Positions 1 through 14,715 are shown, counted from the first letter of the stretch. The stretch is 20,021 bases of DNA from Salpingoeca rosetta (GCF_000188695.1 NW_004754899.1:401159-421179); one strand, 5' to 3'. A program made the numbers and translations. Notes: a model not told the origin generated them from the sequence alone.

Positions 1-182
1 TCAACTCACAAACAGACACATGGCAAGTGACTTTGTGCATGTGTGTTAGTGAGTGGTGTAATGTTGTGAGTGAGTGTGACGGTGGAAGCGAGAAGGCGCA
101 TTGAATCAAAACGAAGCATACGCAATGTGCATGCCTGTGTGTGTAAACACGAGCTCACAACTAGCGCGTGTGTGTGCCGCAC

Positions 183-661
183 CTGTTGTAAGCGCTGGGC
201 ACGGTGGCGGGTGTGTTTGGTGAGATGACGGGTCCCGGGAGAACGCGGCAGATGGTGTTGCCTGGCGATGGGATTTGGTAGAACTCAGACGCCTCGCACA
301 GGCCGAGGTCGGTTGTGCCGGAGAGGCAGCGGCCGAGGCTGAAGCTCCAGCCGCAGCCGTCTGCATTGAGGCAGGCCTGACAGTCTGTGTGGGCGGCGCA
401 CGATGGGCAGCACGCATCCTCCAGCCAGTTGCCTGCGCACGTCGGCTGTGTTGCAGCCATGTGCGTGCGTGTGTGTGTTGTGTGTTGCATGAGTGTGGTG
501 GGTGTGAGGGATGATGTTTGATGAAGGGTGGGAGAACATACATGACATAGAAAGGAAAACAAGAGCACAAGCATGTGGCTGCCAACGCCTACTCACACAC
601 ACACACGCACTCTCTCTCTCTCACTCTCTCACACACACAACTCACACACACACACACACAC

Positions 662-739
<78 letters not shown>

Positions 740-2404
740 TGCAGGCGCGCGCACCTCTTCTGAGCGGGCGAGACAGCCGGAAGTGTCACACCAGCCGCAC
801 TGGGGGTCGAGAGAGCATTCTCCACATGACTGTGCATGTCGCAAACAAAACACCAAAGTGCACACAAGTTGATGTGGTGAGCAAAGAAGGAGCAACGGCC
901 TCACACAGGTGGAAGCCTGGACATGGAACCATGCAGAAACATGAGCATGAGTCTAGGCAAAAACATTCATACGCATGCAAACAGATTGAAGGCAAACACG
1001 CACATGACGCACACATGACGCACGCACGACCACACACACACACGACCACAAATCACGCATGCATGCATGCCTTCATGCGCATGGCGGGGCAATCAATCAC
1101 CTTGTCCCTGCAGTAGTCGTTGCAGGTAAAGGCGGAGACCTCCACGCCGTTTGCCAGCACCTCTGCAGCGTCCAAGTCCAGGAAGGACATGTCAAACGTG
1201 TCCGGGTTGAAGTTGCCGACACGGAAGTTGTAGATGTGGTCAACGACGTCATACTTGAAGTTGAACCGCCAGTTGGAGCGCGGGAGCTTCCCAAGCACGA
1301 AACCATCCATGCAGCACGATGCCTGGAAGTGTTGCATGCACATGTGGTGTTGATGGAACAGTCGGAGTGTGCAGGTGAGGTTGATTATATGTGTGTGTGT
1401 GTGTTCGGTTATTTTGAAGAAGTGCGCGGGCATACAATCAACAAGCACCCATTTCAGCAACACACTTCACACGCATCCATTTGGAGGCCCTAACCCAGAT
1501 TTGGTTGAAGTAGCCAGTCATGGTGTTTGGATCGAAGGTGTAGCAATCGGACGTGCTCTGCAGGAGACGAGGTGATGGTGGTGTGTGGTGTGATGATGTG
1601 ACGATGTGACACGCATGATGATGTTTGGTTGGATGTGTGAGTCGGAGTTGAGCATACGCGCCATTGGGGAGGAGGGATTTCGTCGCAGCTTGTGACTGTG
1701 GCGGTGTTTGGAGCTGTGATAAGACACATCAAAGCAGGCCAGACAGGCGCAGAAAAGATGATGCTGTTCCTCTTACCGTTGATCGCTCGCAGGTGCTTCG
1801 GTCCTTGTATCGTCCTGGATCATCTCCGAGCACGAGGTCCACGCCCGTGCCAATGAGATCTGTAACAGTCAACAGCGTGTGGTGCAAGGAAACCTTCACG
1901 TGAGCGTTTGTTGAATGGAGTGTATTTCAAACACCTGCGAGGGTAGCGATGCGTAACCTGCCAAGTACCCAAGTTCAAGCACACAAGTTCAAGCACTCGC
2001 GTTCAAATACCCAAGCTCATTCTCTCTTGCATGCAAGAAAACAGGTGGCTGCATCACCTGGGGCGTCGAGTTCGATGTTAATTTGGCCGCCAGATCCATC
2101 GCCGGCCCTGTCGTGAACGATAACGAACGAGACCTCGCCACAAAGTAGAGCAAGTCCGTGTTCTGAAGAAGGTGGTGAGCGGGCGGATTTCAGGTGGATG
2201 TTGAGCGAACAAATGAGTGCCGAAAGTGTTTGCGTGCACAAACACAAGCACGCACTGGCATCAACGCGTTCAGCACATGCCCATGCACAAAAAAGCAACA
2301 TGTACACAAACACACACACATACACACAAACACACAAACACACAAACACATACACACACATACACACACACACACAAACACATACACACACACACATACA
2401 CACG

Positions 2405-2457
<53 letters not shown>

Positions 2458-4345
2458 GCACACACACACACATACACACGCTTACACAAACACATACACA
2501 CGCACACACACACATACACACGCACACACACACACACAAACACACACACAAACACACACACACACATACACACGCACACACACACACACACAAACACACA
2601 CACAAACACACACACACATACACACGCGCACACACACACACACATACACACACACATACACACACACGCACACACACACACACACACAAACACATACACA
2701 CACACATACACACGCATGCATGTACGAGCTCACGCACAGGTTGTTCAAAGCCAGTGTTGCTCGCGTCGCTGTACGGTGCGTTGCCTGAGGTTCACAAAAG
2801 TAATGTGGGCCACGGTGGTGCCGATAGGCGTGTTCTCCGCAATACTGGCGGTATCAGGTAGCAGGGCTGTTGGCGCGTAGTTTGTATCTTCAACGTTGAC
2901 GCGCACAAGAAAGTCAGCCAACAGCTGGGCAATGGTGCCGTTGTTTTTTTTTTGCACACAGCAGCCTCGATGGCCGACCCATCCACAGGGACAGTGATGA
3001 GGGGCAGCGGGAAGCTGTTCTCTGGCACGCGCGTGGTGCCGAGGGAGATGCGTTCTGGCGGCCTGTTGGTGTCATCACTGCACGTTGGGCCAACCCACTC
3101 GCCGACACATGCGCACTCAACCGCGCCTGGGTTGCACTCGCTGATGTCGCGGCAGGCCAGCTCTGTGTCGGTGTAGGTCTGATCAGCCTGGCATGCGCAC
3201 ATGAACGGGGTCAATGTGAAGGGAATGGTGGGCGTGCTGCTGGATGTGGTGTTGTAGTAAATGACGATACCGGAGGCGCACGTGTACACCACGGGGTCTT
3301 TCCCATGACTAGGATGTCATGGTGGCTGCATGCGCGGTCGCTGGTGCTGGCATCGGCAGCGCTCATCAATTGTAAATGTCACGGCTATGGTTTGCCACAC
3401 GCTTGCGGTGTTGGGGATGCTGAACGTGGAGGTGGGGGTTGCCTGTCGCAGCCGTGTGCTAGAGTAGGCTGACGTTTCATTGAGAGTGAAAGACACGATG
3501 AAACTAGCGTGTGGCGTGCAAGTGCCGCACACGCAGTGTTGTTCGCACGCAGTGCTGTTCACACCCAACGGACGCGCACGCATCAAGATCTGCGCAGGCA
3601 GCGAAAGGCCAGGTCAGGGCCGTCCTGGCTCGTGGGGCTGCGCAACTCAGAGAGGCACTGGAGGACAGCAAGTATAGCAGCCGTGTTGATGGCTGTTCGC
3701 GCTGTCTTTGTTTCATCGATGAATGTGGATTACGCGAGGGGCGCCTGAGCGTTGCTGCTGCTGCTGTTGCTGTTGTTGTTTGGCATGCAGTTGTGCTGCA
3801 AGCACCATGCTCACGTCGATCGCACACGACCACAGAGGAACCTGGCTGTGAAATGTGCTGAGCTGGATGCAGTAGACACTGACGGTGTGTGTGTGTGTGT
3901 GTATGTGCCGGTGTCAAGTAGCGCAGCTGCCAGCGAGTGCAAGGTGAATGCAAGTGCATGTGTGAATAGCTTTGTGCATGTGTGATGGGCGTGTGTATGT
4001 GTTGTATGTTTGCGTGCGCGTGCGCGTCTGAATCATAGGATCATGGATGTGAACCCAAGTGAGCGTGCCAGAAGACATGTAACTTGTGGTCGTGGTGCTT
4101 ACTGGAGGAAGCGGTGGCGTATCGTGGCGTGACAGGCGCGATGGGAGTTCCCAAGCGTGTGTTCAGTAGCACCCCCTACAATATCCATGACAGCATTATG
4201 TGTGACAACAAACCCAAGCCACACAAAGAAGTCAGGACAACCAATTGGCCATGTGGACAGTGCAATGCAGTCTTTGGTCAAGGTTGGTGCTGCAGCAAGA
4301 CCCCTCCACATAGCGACAATGGCATCCGTATCCACCACCACTGGT
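183..4345 (-). CDS. Cadherin-like / cysteine-rich / PSI-module extracellular protein (partial, multi-exon)
   Basis: Exon model (minus strand, 5' to 3'): 4103-4345, 3815-3878, about 3317-3589, about 2954-3316, about 2796-2943, 2058-2162, 1777-1859, 1471-1557, 1101-1322, 755-829, 183-445, then off the left edge in phase 2. From 2162 leftwards each exon has GT/AG borders and phases that fit. A further exon at 1658-1713 is possible. Two cadherin-like segments can be read ('RVPENSFPLPLI' and 'ASIAENTPIGTTVAHITF', the second after 'VEDTNYAPT'). An EGF-like stretch precedes them ('CNPGAVECACVGEWVGPTC'). Then come a beta-rich segment ending 'GGQINIELDAP', a module with 'SCCMDGFVLGKLP', and two PSI-like cysteine modules ('CGECSLDPQCGWC' and 'CQACLNADGCGW'). 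This composition points to a secreted or surface adhesion protein. Trouble spots are an in-frame TGA at 3317-3319, a frame slip at the T10 run 2944-2953, and a phase mismatch across the 2163-2795 repeat intron. The 5' end is unknown. Confidence is good for 183-2162 and lower upstream. Confidence 0.6.
600..739. repeat. Microsatellite: CA/CT tract followed by (CAA)n
   Basis: A CA/CT stretch (600-663) runs directly into about 25 units of CAA up to 739. It lies in the intron of gene A between exons 755-829 and 183-445. On the gene's sense strand it reads (TTG)n, starting only about 15 nt after the 5' splice site at 754. Confidence 0.95.
2296..2713. repeat. Compound (CA)n microsatellite, about 420 bp
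   Basis: CA repeats interrupted by AA, TA and CG variants fill most of the gene A intron between about 2796 and 2162. Open frames of Thr-His or Cys-Val here come from the repeat and are not genes. The exon phases on the two sides do not match, so a small exon or an assembly error may be hidden here. Confidence 0.95.
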
Positions 4346-4904
4346 CTGCAACCCAACAACGTCGAGGTACCCGTGCACGTGCTGCATGTTGTCGTCCCAC
4401 CCCCCCCCCACACACACACACCGTAGATCGCAGAGGTGGGCGCGTCTCCAAAATCCTTCACGCGAAATGCCTCTCATCGCTGCGAACTGCGTAAGATTTC
4501 CACGAATTTTCCCAAGTAAACATGGCGAAGCACTGCAAGCAAGCAAACATGGGCTGCTGCTGTGTTGCCACACGACCAGCTGGTGAACAGCGCAGGTCGA
4601 CGGAAGCGACGCGCACCCCAACAACGACGCCGACAATCACACCAGCAGCAGCGGACTGCCAGCACCAGCACCCGATACCCACGTGCATGTGATGGTCAAG
4701 CGCTCCTTCTTGCAGCCCGTGTCGGCCACATGCTATGATGCGTCGTGCAGCCGCCCTCGCCAACAGCCGCAGCTCACGGTCTCCGGCTGCACCTCCATCG
4801 ACCCCATCCCGCCTCTCTGACGGCGCTTTCGCCGACCCGTTGCATCTGCACTGCTGGTACCCCTGCGCGCGCAGCACAACCACCATCGTCAACATCATCA
4901 GCAG
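4346..4904. other. Region between the 5' ends of genes A and B; coding status unresolved
   Basis: Several short frames are open on both strands and none is convincing. On plus, an ATG at 4522 (second ATG at 4549, beginning Met-Gly-Cys-Cys-Cys) runs to a TGA at 4690-4692. The same frame is then open again to beyond 5000, so one stop separates two long open stretches. In another plus frame 'HVHVMVKRSFLQPVSATC' looks protein-like. These may be 5' exons of gene B, or of gene A on minus. The promoters of the A/B divergent pair should lie here. Confidence 0.3.
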
Positions 4905-5210
4905 CATCAACCCATCGCCGCTGGGCGAACCGTCACGACCTCTCGCCGCGGCCGCTGTCGTCATTCTACCAACTGCCACCGGACATGTTGGAGGCGAAGC
5001 GGTTTGGTGGGTATCTTGATATCTTGATGTGTCGATTCGAACATCGCACCATTGCTGTACTTGTGTGAGTGTGTGTGTGTCTGTGTGTGAGTGTGTGTGC
5101 GCGCGTGTGTGCTTTTCTGTTTTGTTTTTGGTTTGCTACGGCGCGATGTCGTACGACCGCTGTGACTTTGAACCGTGCTCATTCTGCACTCATCACCACC
5201 GTGCATGCAT

Positions 5211-5274
<64 letters not shown>

Positions 5275-5925
5275 CACACAACACAGGCCGCTGCTGGCGA
5301 TGCTGGCGACACCAACGACGGCAACAACAACGACAACAACATCAACAGCGTCAATGACGACGGCAACAGCGATAACGATGGCTGGAACCAACACCCACTC
5401 GAGCGCAGCCCGATGATTGGTGCGCATGCGAGCCCGTTTCCCTCATGTGCCTGTGTCTGTGGTATTGTGACACCGAGTGCGAGTTTGAGGTTGGCATTGT
5501 GTACACGCGGGTGCATGCTTTGCACGTGTACATCGTTGTGTGTGCGTGCATACGGGCGCGTGTGCGTATGTGTGCGTGCGTGCAGGTGTTTCATGTGCGT
5601 GAGCGCATGTTGCTTGTCCTCGTCATCGGGTGTGAGTAGCTCACCTGTCTCTGTTACACATTGCAGGGGTGCTGTGGAGACGATCATGGTGATGATCAAC
5701 TCTATCATGGGCCGCGACAGCAGGCGCTCTTTGCTCCACATCATCGTGAAGAAGCGGTGCGTACACCTGCCACATTTAATTCACATGCTGTGCTGTTTCA
5801 CCTTCACACACACGCACACACACACGCACACACACACACACACGCACACACACGCACACGCACGCACACGCACACACACACACACACACACACGCACGCA
5901 CACACACGCACGCACACACGCACGC

Positions 5926-5971
<46 letters not shown>

Positions 5972-6560
5972 GCACGCACACGTCCCTTACTGCTGCAAAC
6001 CACAATCATCGCTGTCGTGTGTTCTGTTGTACCAGGCCCATCGGGTGGCTGCTGTCGCTATTCCCTTTTCCAACAGCAGAATCTTGCATACACAGCTGCA
6101 CTCATCCAGGATCGAGCGGGACCGACCGCGGTGCCGCCACCACACATACAGGTGGGGCGTGTGGCTGTGAGTGATCTGGTGGCGCTTGCACTTCCGACTA
6201 ATGTGCTTGCTCTGGCCATGCCTGTTTATGCACGTGTGTCGCCTCCCACCTATGTGTTTTGCACACACACACAACACACAGACACAACACACACACATGC
6301 ACATACACACATACACACACACACATACACTCAGCGGTGCTCAGCACTCAGGAACAGATTAGGATATCCTGGACCAGCTGCACCGAGAGCATGCACAGCG
6401 CCTGACGCGCGCAGATGCGATCAAACGAATGGTGCAGGAACGACAAGGGCAACAGCAGCAGCAGCCATCACCACCACCACCAGCAGCAATAGGAACAACC
6501 ACCGCAAGAGATGCCATTTCTCGCCCAAACTCTCTCTGCATCTTATGCACACCCCGTTGA
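4905..6560 (+). CDS. Unidentified D/N-rich and Q-rich multi-exon protein (tentative)
   Basis: I do not recognise this gene. Exon-like pieces on plus are: about 4905-5062 (contains '[16 protein letters not shown]', ends before GTGTGAG); 5287-5419 (acceptor ACACAG; Asp/Asn-rich, ends 'HPLERSPMI'); 5667-5760 (acceptor TTGCAG; '[15 protein letters not shown]'); 6036-6151 (acceptor ACCAG; '[17 protein letters not shown]'); and 6363-6560 (acceptor ATTAG; '[20 protein letters not shown]', then poly-Gln, Pro-rich, TGA). Phases fit for 4905-5062 to 5287 (phase 0), 5760 to 6036 (phase 1) and 6151 to 6363 (phase 0). They do not fit cleanly from 5419 to 5667. The last exon has a helical, charged stretch that could form a coiled coil. 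No catalytic motif is visible. The true start is not located, and the stop at 6558-6560 could instead lie in an intron, since other frames are open to about 6757. Confidence 0.4.
5213..5286 (+). repeat. (CA)n tract ending in a 3' splice site
   Basis: About 30 CA units followed by ACAACACACAACACAG, directly before the D/N-rich exon candidate at 5287. The repeat occupies the place where a polypyrimidine tract would normally be. Confidence 0.9.
5805..5981. repeat. (CA)n / CACG microsatellite
   Basis: About 175 bp of CA repeat with regular CG interruptions, in the putative gene B intron between 5760 and 6036. Confidence 0.95.
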
Positions 6561-7599
6561 TGACCTCACACCTGCGATCATGCGCATCATTACTGACTGG
6601 ACAGCCAGCAAAAAGCACAACCACTCAAGCCTCCACGGCTCTCACACACACGCACACACACACACACATATGGAGTCAACCACAACAGCCCCAGCTGTCG
6701 CTGCGGTGCCAACTACCGCTGGCACCAGGGTCGACTGAGGCTGTCGATTGGAGTGGTTGACTGTCTGGAGGAACTACTGGCTTTGGATGCACCCCCCCCC
6801 ATCGCGGCCGACGCTGAAGGCGATATCTGATTGACGCCCTGTCCCTGATCGATGCCCTGTCTCTTTGCTGTCACTGTTCTCGTTGCCGTCACGGTTGTCG
6901 TGCGCGTGTCCATTGTTCCCAACCAATACAACGTCCAACAGTGCACAGCCCCCCGAACAAGATAAACATATCCCCTCAACAGGGAGGGTTCATGTCACAA
7001 GCCCCCAGACCACCAAGCAGATTTTTCCTCGCAATGAAGCCGATATCATCGGGAAGCTCTCCGTGTGCCCGAGAACATCCTGCTCTCCGCAACACCCTTG
7101 CAAATACACGATACTTGGCTTCAACTCCTGTGACGAAGGAAAGGCGAAAAGAGAGTGTCCTCCTCTCGTTTTTGTTTTTGTGGCTGGCAACGAGCGCACT
7201 GCAGTTTGTGCTGTGTTGTTAAATACTGACATATTTGTAGCACATAGTGCCTGTTTATAACCCGGTAGCAGAAAACTGGGGTGTGTTATTGGCGAATTGT
7301 CGTCGTGTGGGGGTTCCCAGATAGTTTTTGCCGTGTGCAGCACAAAGGCAGGCAAACAGCAAGAGGGCCTTTTACTCCCCACCCAGTCAGCTGCACGTGA
7401 ATCCCACCTCCACACAGCGCCTCAGAGTGAGTTGCAGTGGGAATGCGATGGAGCGTGGGTGGGTGTTGGTGCGAGTGTGTGTGTGCGGATGGGGCATGAT
7501 GGGGCATGATTGGTGTGGATGGCGTGTGCTGTCGTGTGGTGCCGTCGTGTGGTGCCGTCGTACGGCATACGTGCAGCACGGTGACCTGCAAATGATGCC
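6561..7599. other. Downstream of gene B and upstream of NAC beta; no gene supported
   Basis: The frame '[21 protein letters not shown]' (about 6559-6621) and a Gln/Pro-rich frame ending at a TGA near 6760 could be further 3' exons of gene B, but I could not link them by phase. A short CA tract lies at 6643-6669. The part 7000-7260 is relatively AT-richer and looks like 3'-UTR or spacer. Open frames on both strands between 6865 and 7415 have no recognisable motif, and neither strand looks clearly better. The NAC beta promoter should be in 7270-7600. Confidence 0.4.
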
Positions 7600-7701
7600 A
7601 TGCATGACACGAGCAACAACAGCAACTCCTTCAAGCGCTCTGGTGGTGCCGCTGAGCTGGCGGCTCGTGAACATCTGCTGCATGGTGGAAGACCAGTGTG
7701 A
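7600..7701 (+). promoter_or_regulatory. Upstream ORF in the likely 5' leader of NAC beta
   Basis: ATG at 7600, 33 codons, TGA at 7699-7701, with codons for 'AAELAAREHLLHGG'. It lies before a good 5' splice site at 7751 (GTGAGT) whose intron would end at 7881, so it would be in the first exon of the leader. Whether it is translated cannot be seen from sequence. If splicing instead used the GTGTGAG at 7696, the frame would fuse in phase to the NAC beta ATG. I consider that unlikely, because NAC beta proteins normally begin close to the helix seen after 7882. Confidence 0.35.
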
Positions 7702-7750
7702 GAGGGCCTTGGGGAAGGTGAACCGAGAAGCGAAAGGGGGAGGAGAAGGG

Positions 7751-7881
7751 GTGAGTGCGGCGCCACGCCGCGGAAGCGGGTTGTGCACTCAACCCCATGT
7801 CCACACACGTGTTTGCGACTCACTCACCACGTGCCCGCTGTTTTTTTGCACGACACACCACACACACACACACACACACAG
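7751..7881 (+). other. Probable 5'-UTR intron of NAC beta
   Basis: The sequence GGG|GTGAGT at 7751 is a near-consensus donor. The intron would end with (CA)n then CAG at 7881, immediately followed by the start codon ATG. The ATG would therefore be the first three bases of the coding exon. Inferred from splice signals only. Confidence 0.5.
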
Positions 7882-8881
7882 ATGCCGCCCAAGGTTGATG
7901 TTAAGAGACTGCAGGCTGCCCGCCTCGGTGGCAAGGTGTGTTAGCCGTGCGCGTGCTTGCATGTGCATGTGCATGTGCAACAAACATGCACACGTGCCGG
8001 AGATGCGTGCGTGTGCAGACAGTTTTTTTTTTCCTCGCTCTCGCTGCTCCGTGCCGCTCCGTGCGTCACTGCTCTAGTCTCGCTGCTCTGATGCAACCCT
8101 TTCCTCCACACACACACACACTCTCTCTCTCTCTCGCGCGCGCACACACTCGCACTCTCTGTCTGTCTCTCTAACGCTCGCTTCCCTTCTCAACTCGTGC
8201 GTGACTGCGTGCAGGGCACCCCCCGCCGCAAGAAGAAGCGCGTTCACAAGTCCACTGTCACGGACGACAAGAAGCTCATGGGCACGCTCAAGAAGCTCGG
8301 TGTCAACCCCATCCCCGGTGTTGAGGAGGTCAACATGATCCGTACCGACGGCAAGGTCATCCACTTTGACAAGCCCAAGGTGCAGGCCGCCATTGCTGCC
8401 AACACCTTCAGCATCTCCGGAAACTCACAGGTCAAGCCGCTCAGCGAGCTGCTCCCGGGCATCCTGCCCCAGCTCGGCCCCGAGAGCCTGGCTCACCTCA
8501 AGACGGCTGCCAGCAGCCTCGGACGTAAGTCTGGAATGCTTTTCTTGCGCCTCTGTGCAAATGGTGGGGGAGGGGCCGGCAATGAGTGTGCACGAGAGGA
8601 GGGCGCTTCAGGAACACAGTGTGTACGCGCGCGAGTGCGGGCGGGGCGTGTTTGTTGTGTGAACGACAAAGTGCGTGCCGTGCCGCTCAAACTGCCTTTG
8701 CGCTCACCCGTTTCTCACGTTTCCCAACCTGCTTCCACATCATCATGCAGTTGACAGCAAGGGTGGCAAGGCAGCAGAAGCTGCTGTTGCTGAGACGAAC
8801 ATGGAGGATGTTGATGGCGATGATGATGATGTTCCCGACCTCGTTGAGGGCGAGAGCTTCGAGACTGCAGCAAGCAAGTAA
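7882..8881 (+). CDS. BTF3: Nascent polypeptide-associated complex subunit beta (BTF3/NAC beta)
   Basis: Three exons: 7882-7935, 8215-8524 and 8751-8881. Phases match (0, then 1), with donors GTGTGT and GTAAGT and acceptors GTGCAG and ATGCAG. The protein is about 164 residues, the usual length for this family. NAC beta pairs with NAC alpha and sits at the ribosomal exit tunnel, where it shields nascent chains and limits mistargeting to the ER. Residues 1-18 form the N-terminal helix. '[11 protein letters not shown]' (about 16-26) is the ribosome-binding basic motif. The NAC dimer domain follows, with '[17 protein letters not shown]' and '[12 protein letters not shown]', then '[13 protein letters not shown]' and an acidic tail '[16 protein letters not shown]'. 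The start is the first ATG of the exon and the family N-terminus begins close by. Codon use is strongly C/G-ending, as expected for a highly expressed gene. No oddities in the coding part. Confidence 0.96.
8105..8175. repeat. CA / CT / CG mixed simple repeat
   Basis: Short CA tract, then CTCT, CGCGCG and CT tracts, in NAC beta intron 1 (7936-8214). Confidence 0.85.
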
Positions 8882-9602
8882 ACGTGACCCGCCTCTGCTT
8901 TTGTTAGGGTGAGAACCGTGTGTGCTGACGCCTCTGCCCATGGTGCTGTCGGGGATATGCCGCGTGTGCGGTGCAATGGCGCTGGTCGACGGTGCTGTTT
9001 GTGACGTTCATTGCGTTGTGTTGAGGCAGCACTCCCATGGCAGTCGCTCTCGTCTCCTTTCTTCTCTCTCTTTCTTTCTTGTTCCCACTTCATGTGTACG
9101 TTTGTGGCTGATTGGTCGGTGTATGCCGTGTGGTGTTAATTGCCACTTTGCTGTCCTCCCTCTACATGTTGTACTGTGATGGAGAGTGGTGGTTTGGTTG
9201 TATTTCAGCGTGTGTCTTGTCTGCGCGTCAGTGTGAGGTGGGGACACGGCAAAACACCATGCTCCTGCACCTTCCTCTTTTTGTTTGGGGGGGTGGGAAC
9301 AGGTATCAAAACCAAAATCCATAGTAAAACCCTACAAAGACACGCAAGCTGTCGAGATCAAGTGCTTGTGACATGTTGATGTAGCGCGTGTGTCACAGAT
9401 GTTGTTTACTCAGGAGTTGTTGGGAAGGGAAAAGGACCGGGGGAGGGGGCGGAGGGTCACATCAACACCAGGGCCGATGAGGCACCAGCATAGCAATGCG
9501 TGCAACCCGTCCAAACCACAGAAACAAAGTTGGAAGGGTTGACATGGCACGCAAGCTTGCGACGCAGCGAATGCGCGAGCATTGCATTGTTACACAGCGT
9601 GC
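8882..9602. other. Convergent 3' flanks of NAC beta and the dipeptidase
   Basis: No gene is seen. Open frames here have biased, repetitive composition and no motif. The 3' UTRs and poly(A) sites of both convergent genes must fall within these 721 bp. I see no canonical AATAAA in the right orientation for either gene. Confidence 0.6.
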
Positions 9603-13828
<4,226 letters not shown>

Positions 13829-13988
13829 GGTTGCAGTTGAGACGGAGGCGGAGATAAGGGGAAGGGAAGGGGGGTCGTGCAAGAACAGTGGACATGCAAA
13901 CAACACGCGGAAATTGCAACATTCGCAGCCAGTGGTTGTGGAAATTTGGTGGAAGATACTAGAGAATTATCGGTGGCAGTGGAAGGTT
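13829..13988. promoter_or_regulatory. Shared bidirectional promoter region (dipeptidase / reductase)
   Basis: The dipeptidase start codon (minus, 13826-13828) and the reductase start codon (plus, 13989) are divergent and 160 bp apart. Both promoters must be packed into this space or overlap the first exons. I see no TATA box. An in-frame upstream ATG for the reductase at 13827 overlaps the dipeptidase start codon on the opposite strand (shared CATG), so translation from 13989 is preferred. Confidence 0.55.
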
Positions 13989-14715
13989 ATGGGTGGCCGT
14001 TGTTGGCGCTTGTCTGTTGCTGGCATCATGCTGAACATGCTGGCTGCGGTGCTGTTGGTGGTGTGTGCTGTCGTGTTGGTGCGTGTGTCGCGTATCCATG
14101 TGGTTGACGACTGGAACGAGGAGCCTGTGCTCTCTGTTCTCATCACAGGCGCAAATGGCTATGTCGCATCTCACGTCATCACTGTACTCGACAACCAGGT
14201 ATGATGACATGTTGCTGCAGTTTGTGTTTGCTTGTGTTTGTGGATGTGTGTGTGTGTGGATATATGTGTATGTGTGTATGTGTGTGGATGAGTGTGTATC
14301 TGCCTGATCGACCGCGTGCCTTGCTGGCCTGCTTCACTTACCCTGACGTAATTGTTTCACGCTCTGCCACTCTTGATTGTTTCACAGTGGCGCCATGGAA
14401 AGCTGAGGCTGTGGGCATCTGGGCTTCCCCCTCAAACAGTACTGACAAACCCTCGTGAGTTGGCTCTCCGATCTCCCTTTTTATCCTCTGTGTATGTGTG
14501 CGTGTGTGTTTGATCCGACTGCACGGCATACTGTCAACATTCAAGGACCTGTGTTTTGCATGATCCCGTCTCTGTGATAGATCTGGACGTGCTTCGAGAG
14601 CGATTGGAACTGAAGGATGACAAAGGCATCCAAGACGGCGTTCGCGCCTTTGACCCAGATCTCATCCTCCACTTTGCCGCCATGAGCTCTGTGAGTTTTC
14701 TGTCTGCGTGTTTTG

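Noticed and set aside
511..1116. 201-residue plus-strand frame with a poly-Asn run
   Set aside because: It runs through the (CAA)n intron repeat and is antisense to the well-supported exons 755-829 and 1101-1322 of gene A.
1658..1713. Possible 56-nt exon of gene A ('SCDEIPPPQW')
   Set aside because: It has usable GT/AG borders, but the phases of the neighbouring exons (1777-1859 and 1471-1557, both phase 0) join directly without it, and including it needs shifted borders. Left as an option only.
2017..2880. Long open frames on both strands made of Thr-His, Cys-Val or His-Thr repeats
   Set aside because: They are the CA/TG microsatellite read in six frames. No start context, motif or conserved segment extends beyond the repeat, except for the true exon 2058-2162 on minus.
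3536..3567. Imperfect 16-bp tandem repeat (TGTGAACAGCACTGCG / TGCGAACAACACTGCG), first suspected of causing a frameshift in an EGF-like unit
   Set aside because: The exon 3815-3878 joins in phase 0 to ATC at 3589 and reads through both copies in one open frame ('STACEQHCVCGTC'), so no frameshift has to be assumed.
4458..4979. 173-residue minus-strand frame
   Set aside because: It opens with a GTG and has Ala/Arg/Val-rich composition with no motif. It is antisense to the more protein-like plus-strand pieces of gene B.
6990..7415. 141-residue minus-strand frame opposite a 131-residue plus-strand frame
   Set aside because: Neither has recognisable domains or splice links. Overlapping open frames on both strands in a mid-GC spacer are expected by chance.
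7328..8077. 249-residue plus-strand frame upstream of and across NAC beta exon 1
   Set aside because: It reads through the NAC beta leader, a likely intron and exon 1 in the wrong frame. Cys-rich, repeat-derived composition.
9085..9330. Plus-strand frames after NAC beta ('YMLYCDGEWWFG')
   Set aside because: They lie in the convergent 3' flank, with no start context, splice link or conserved motif.
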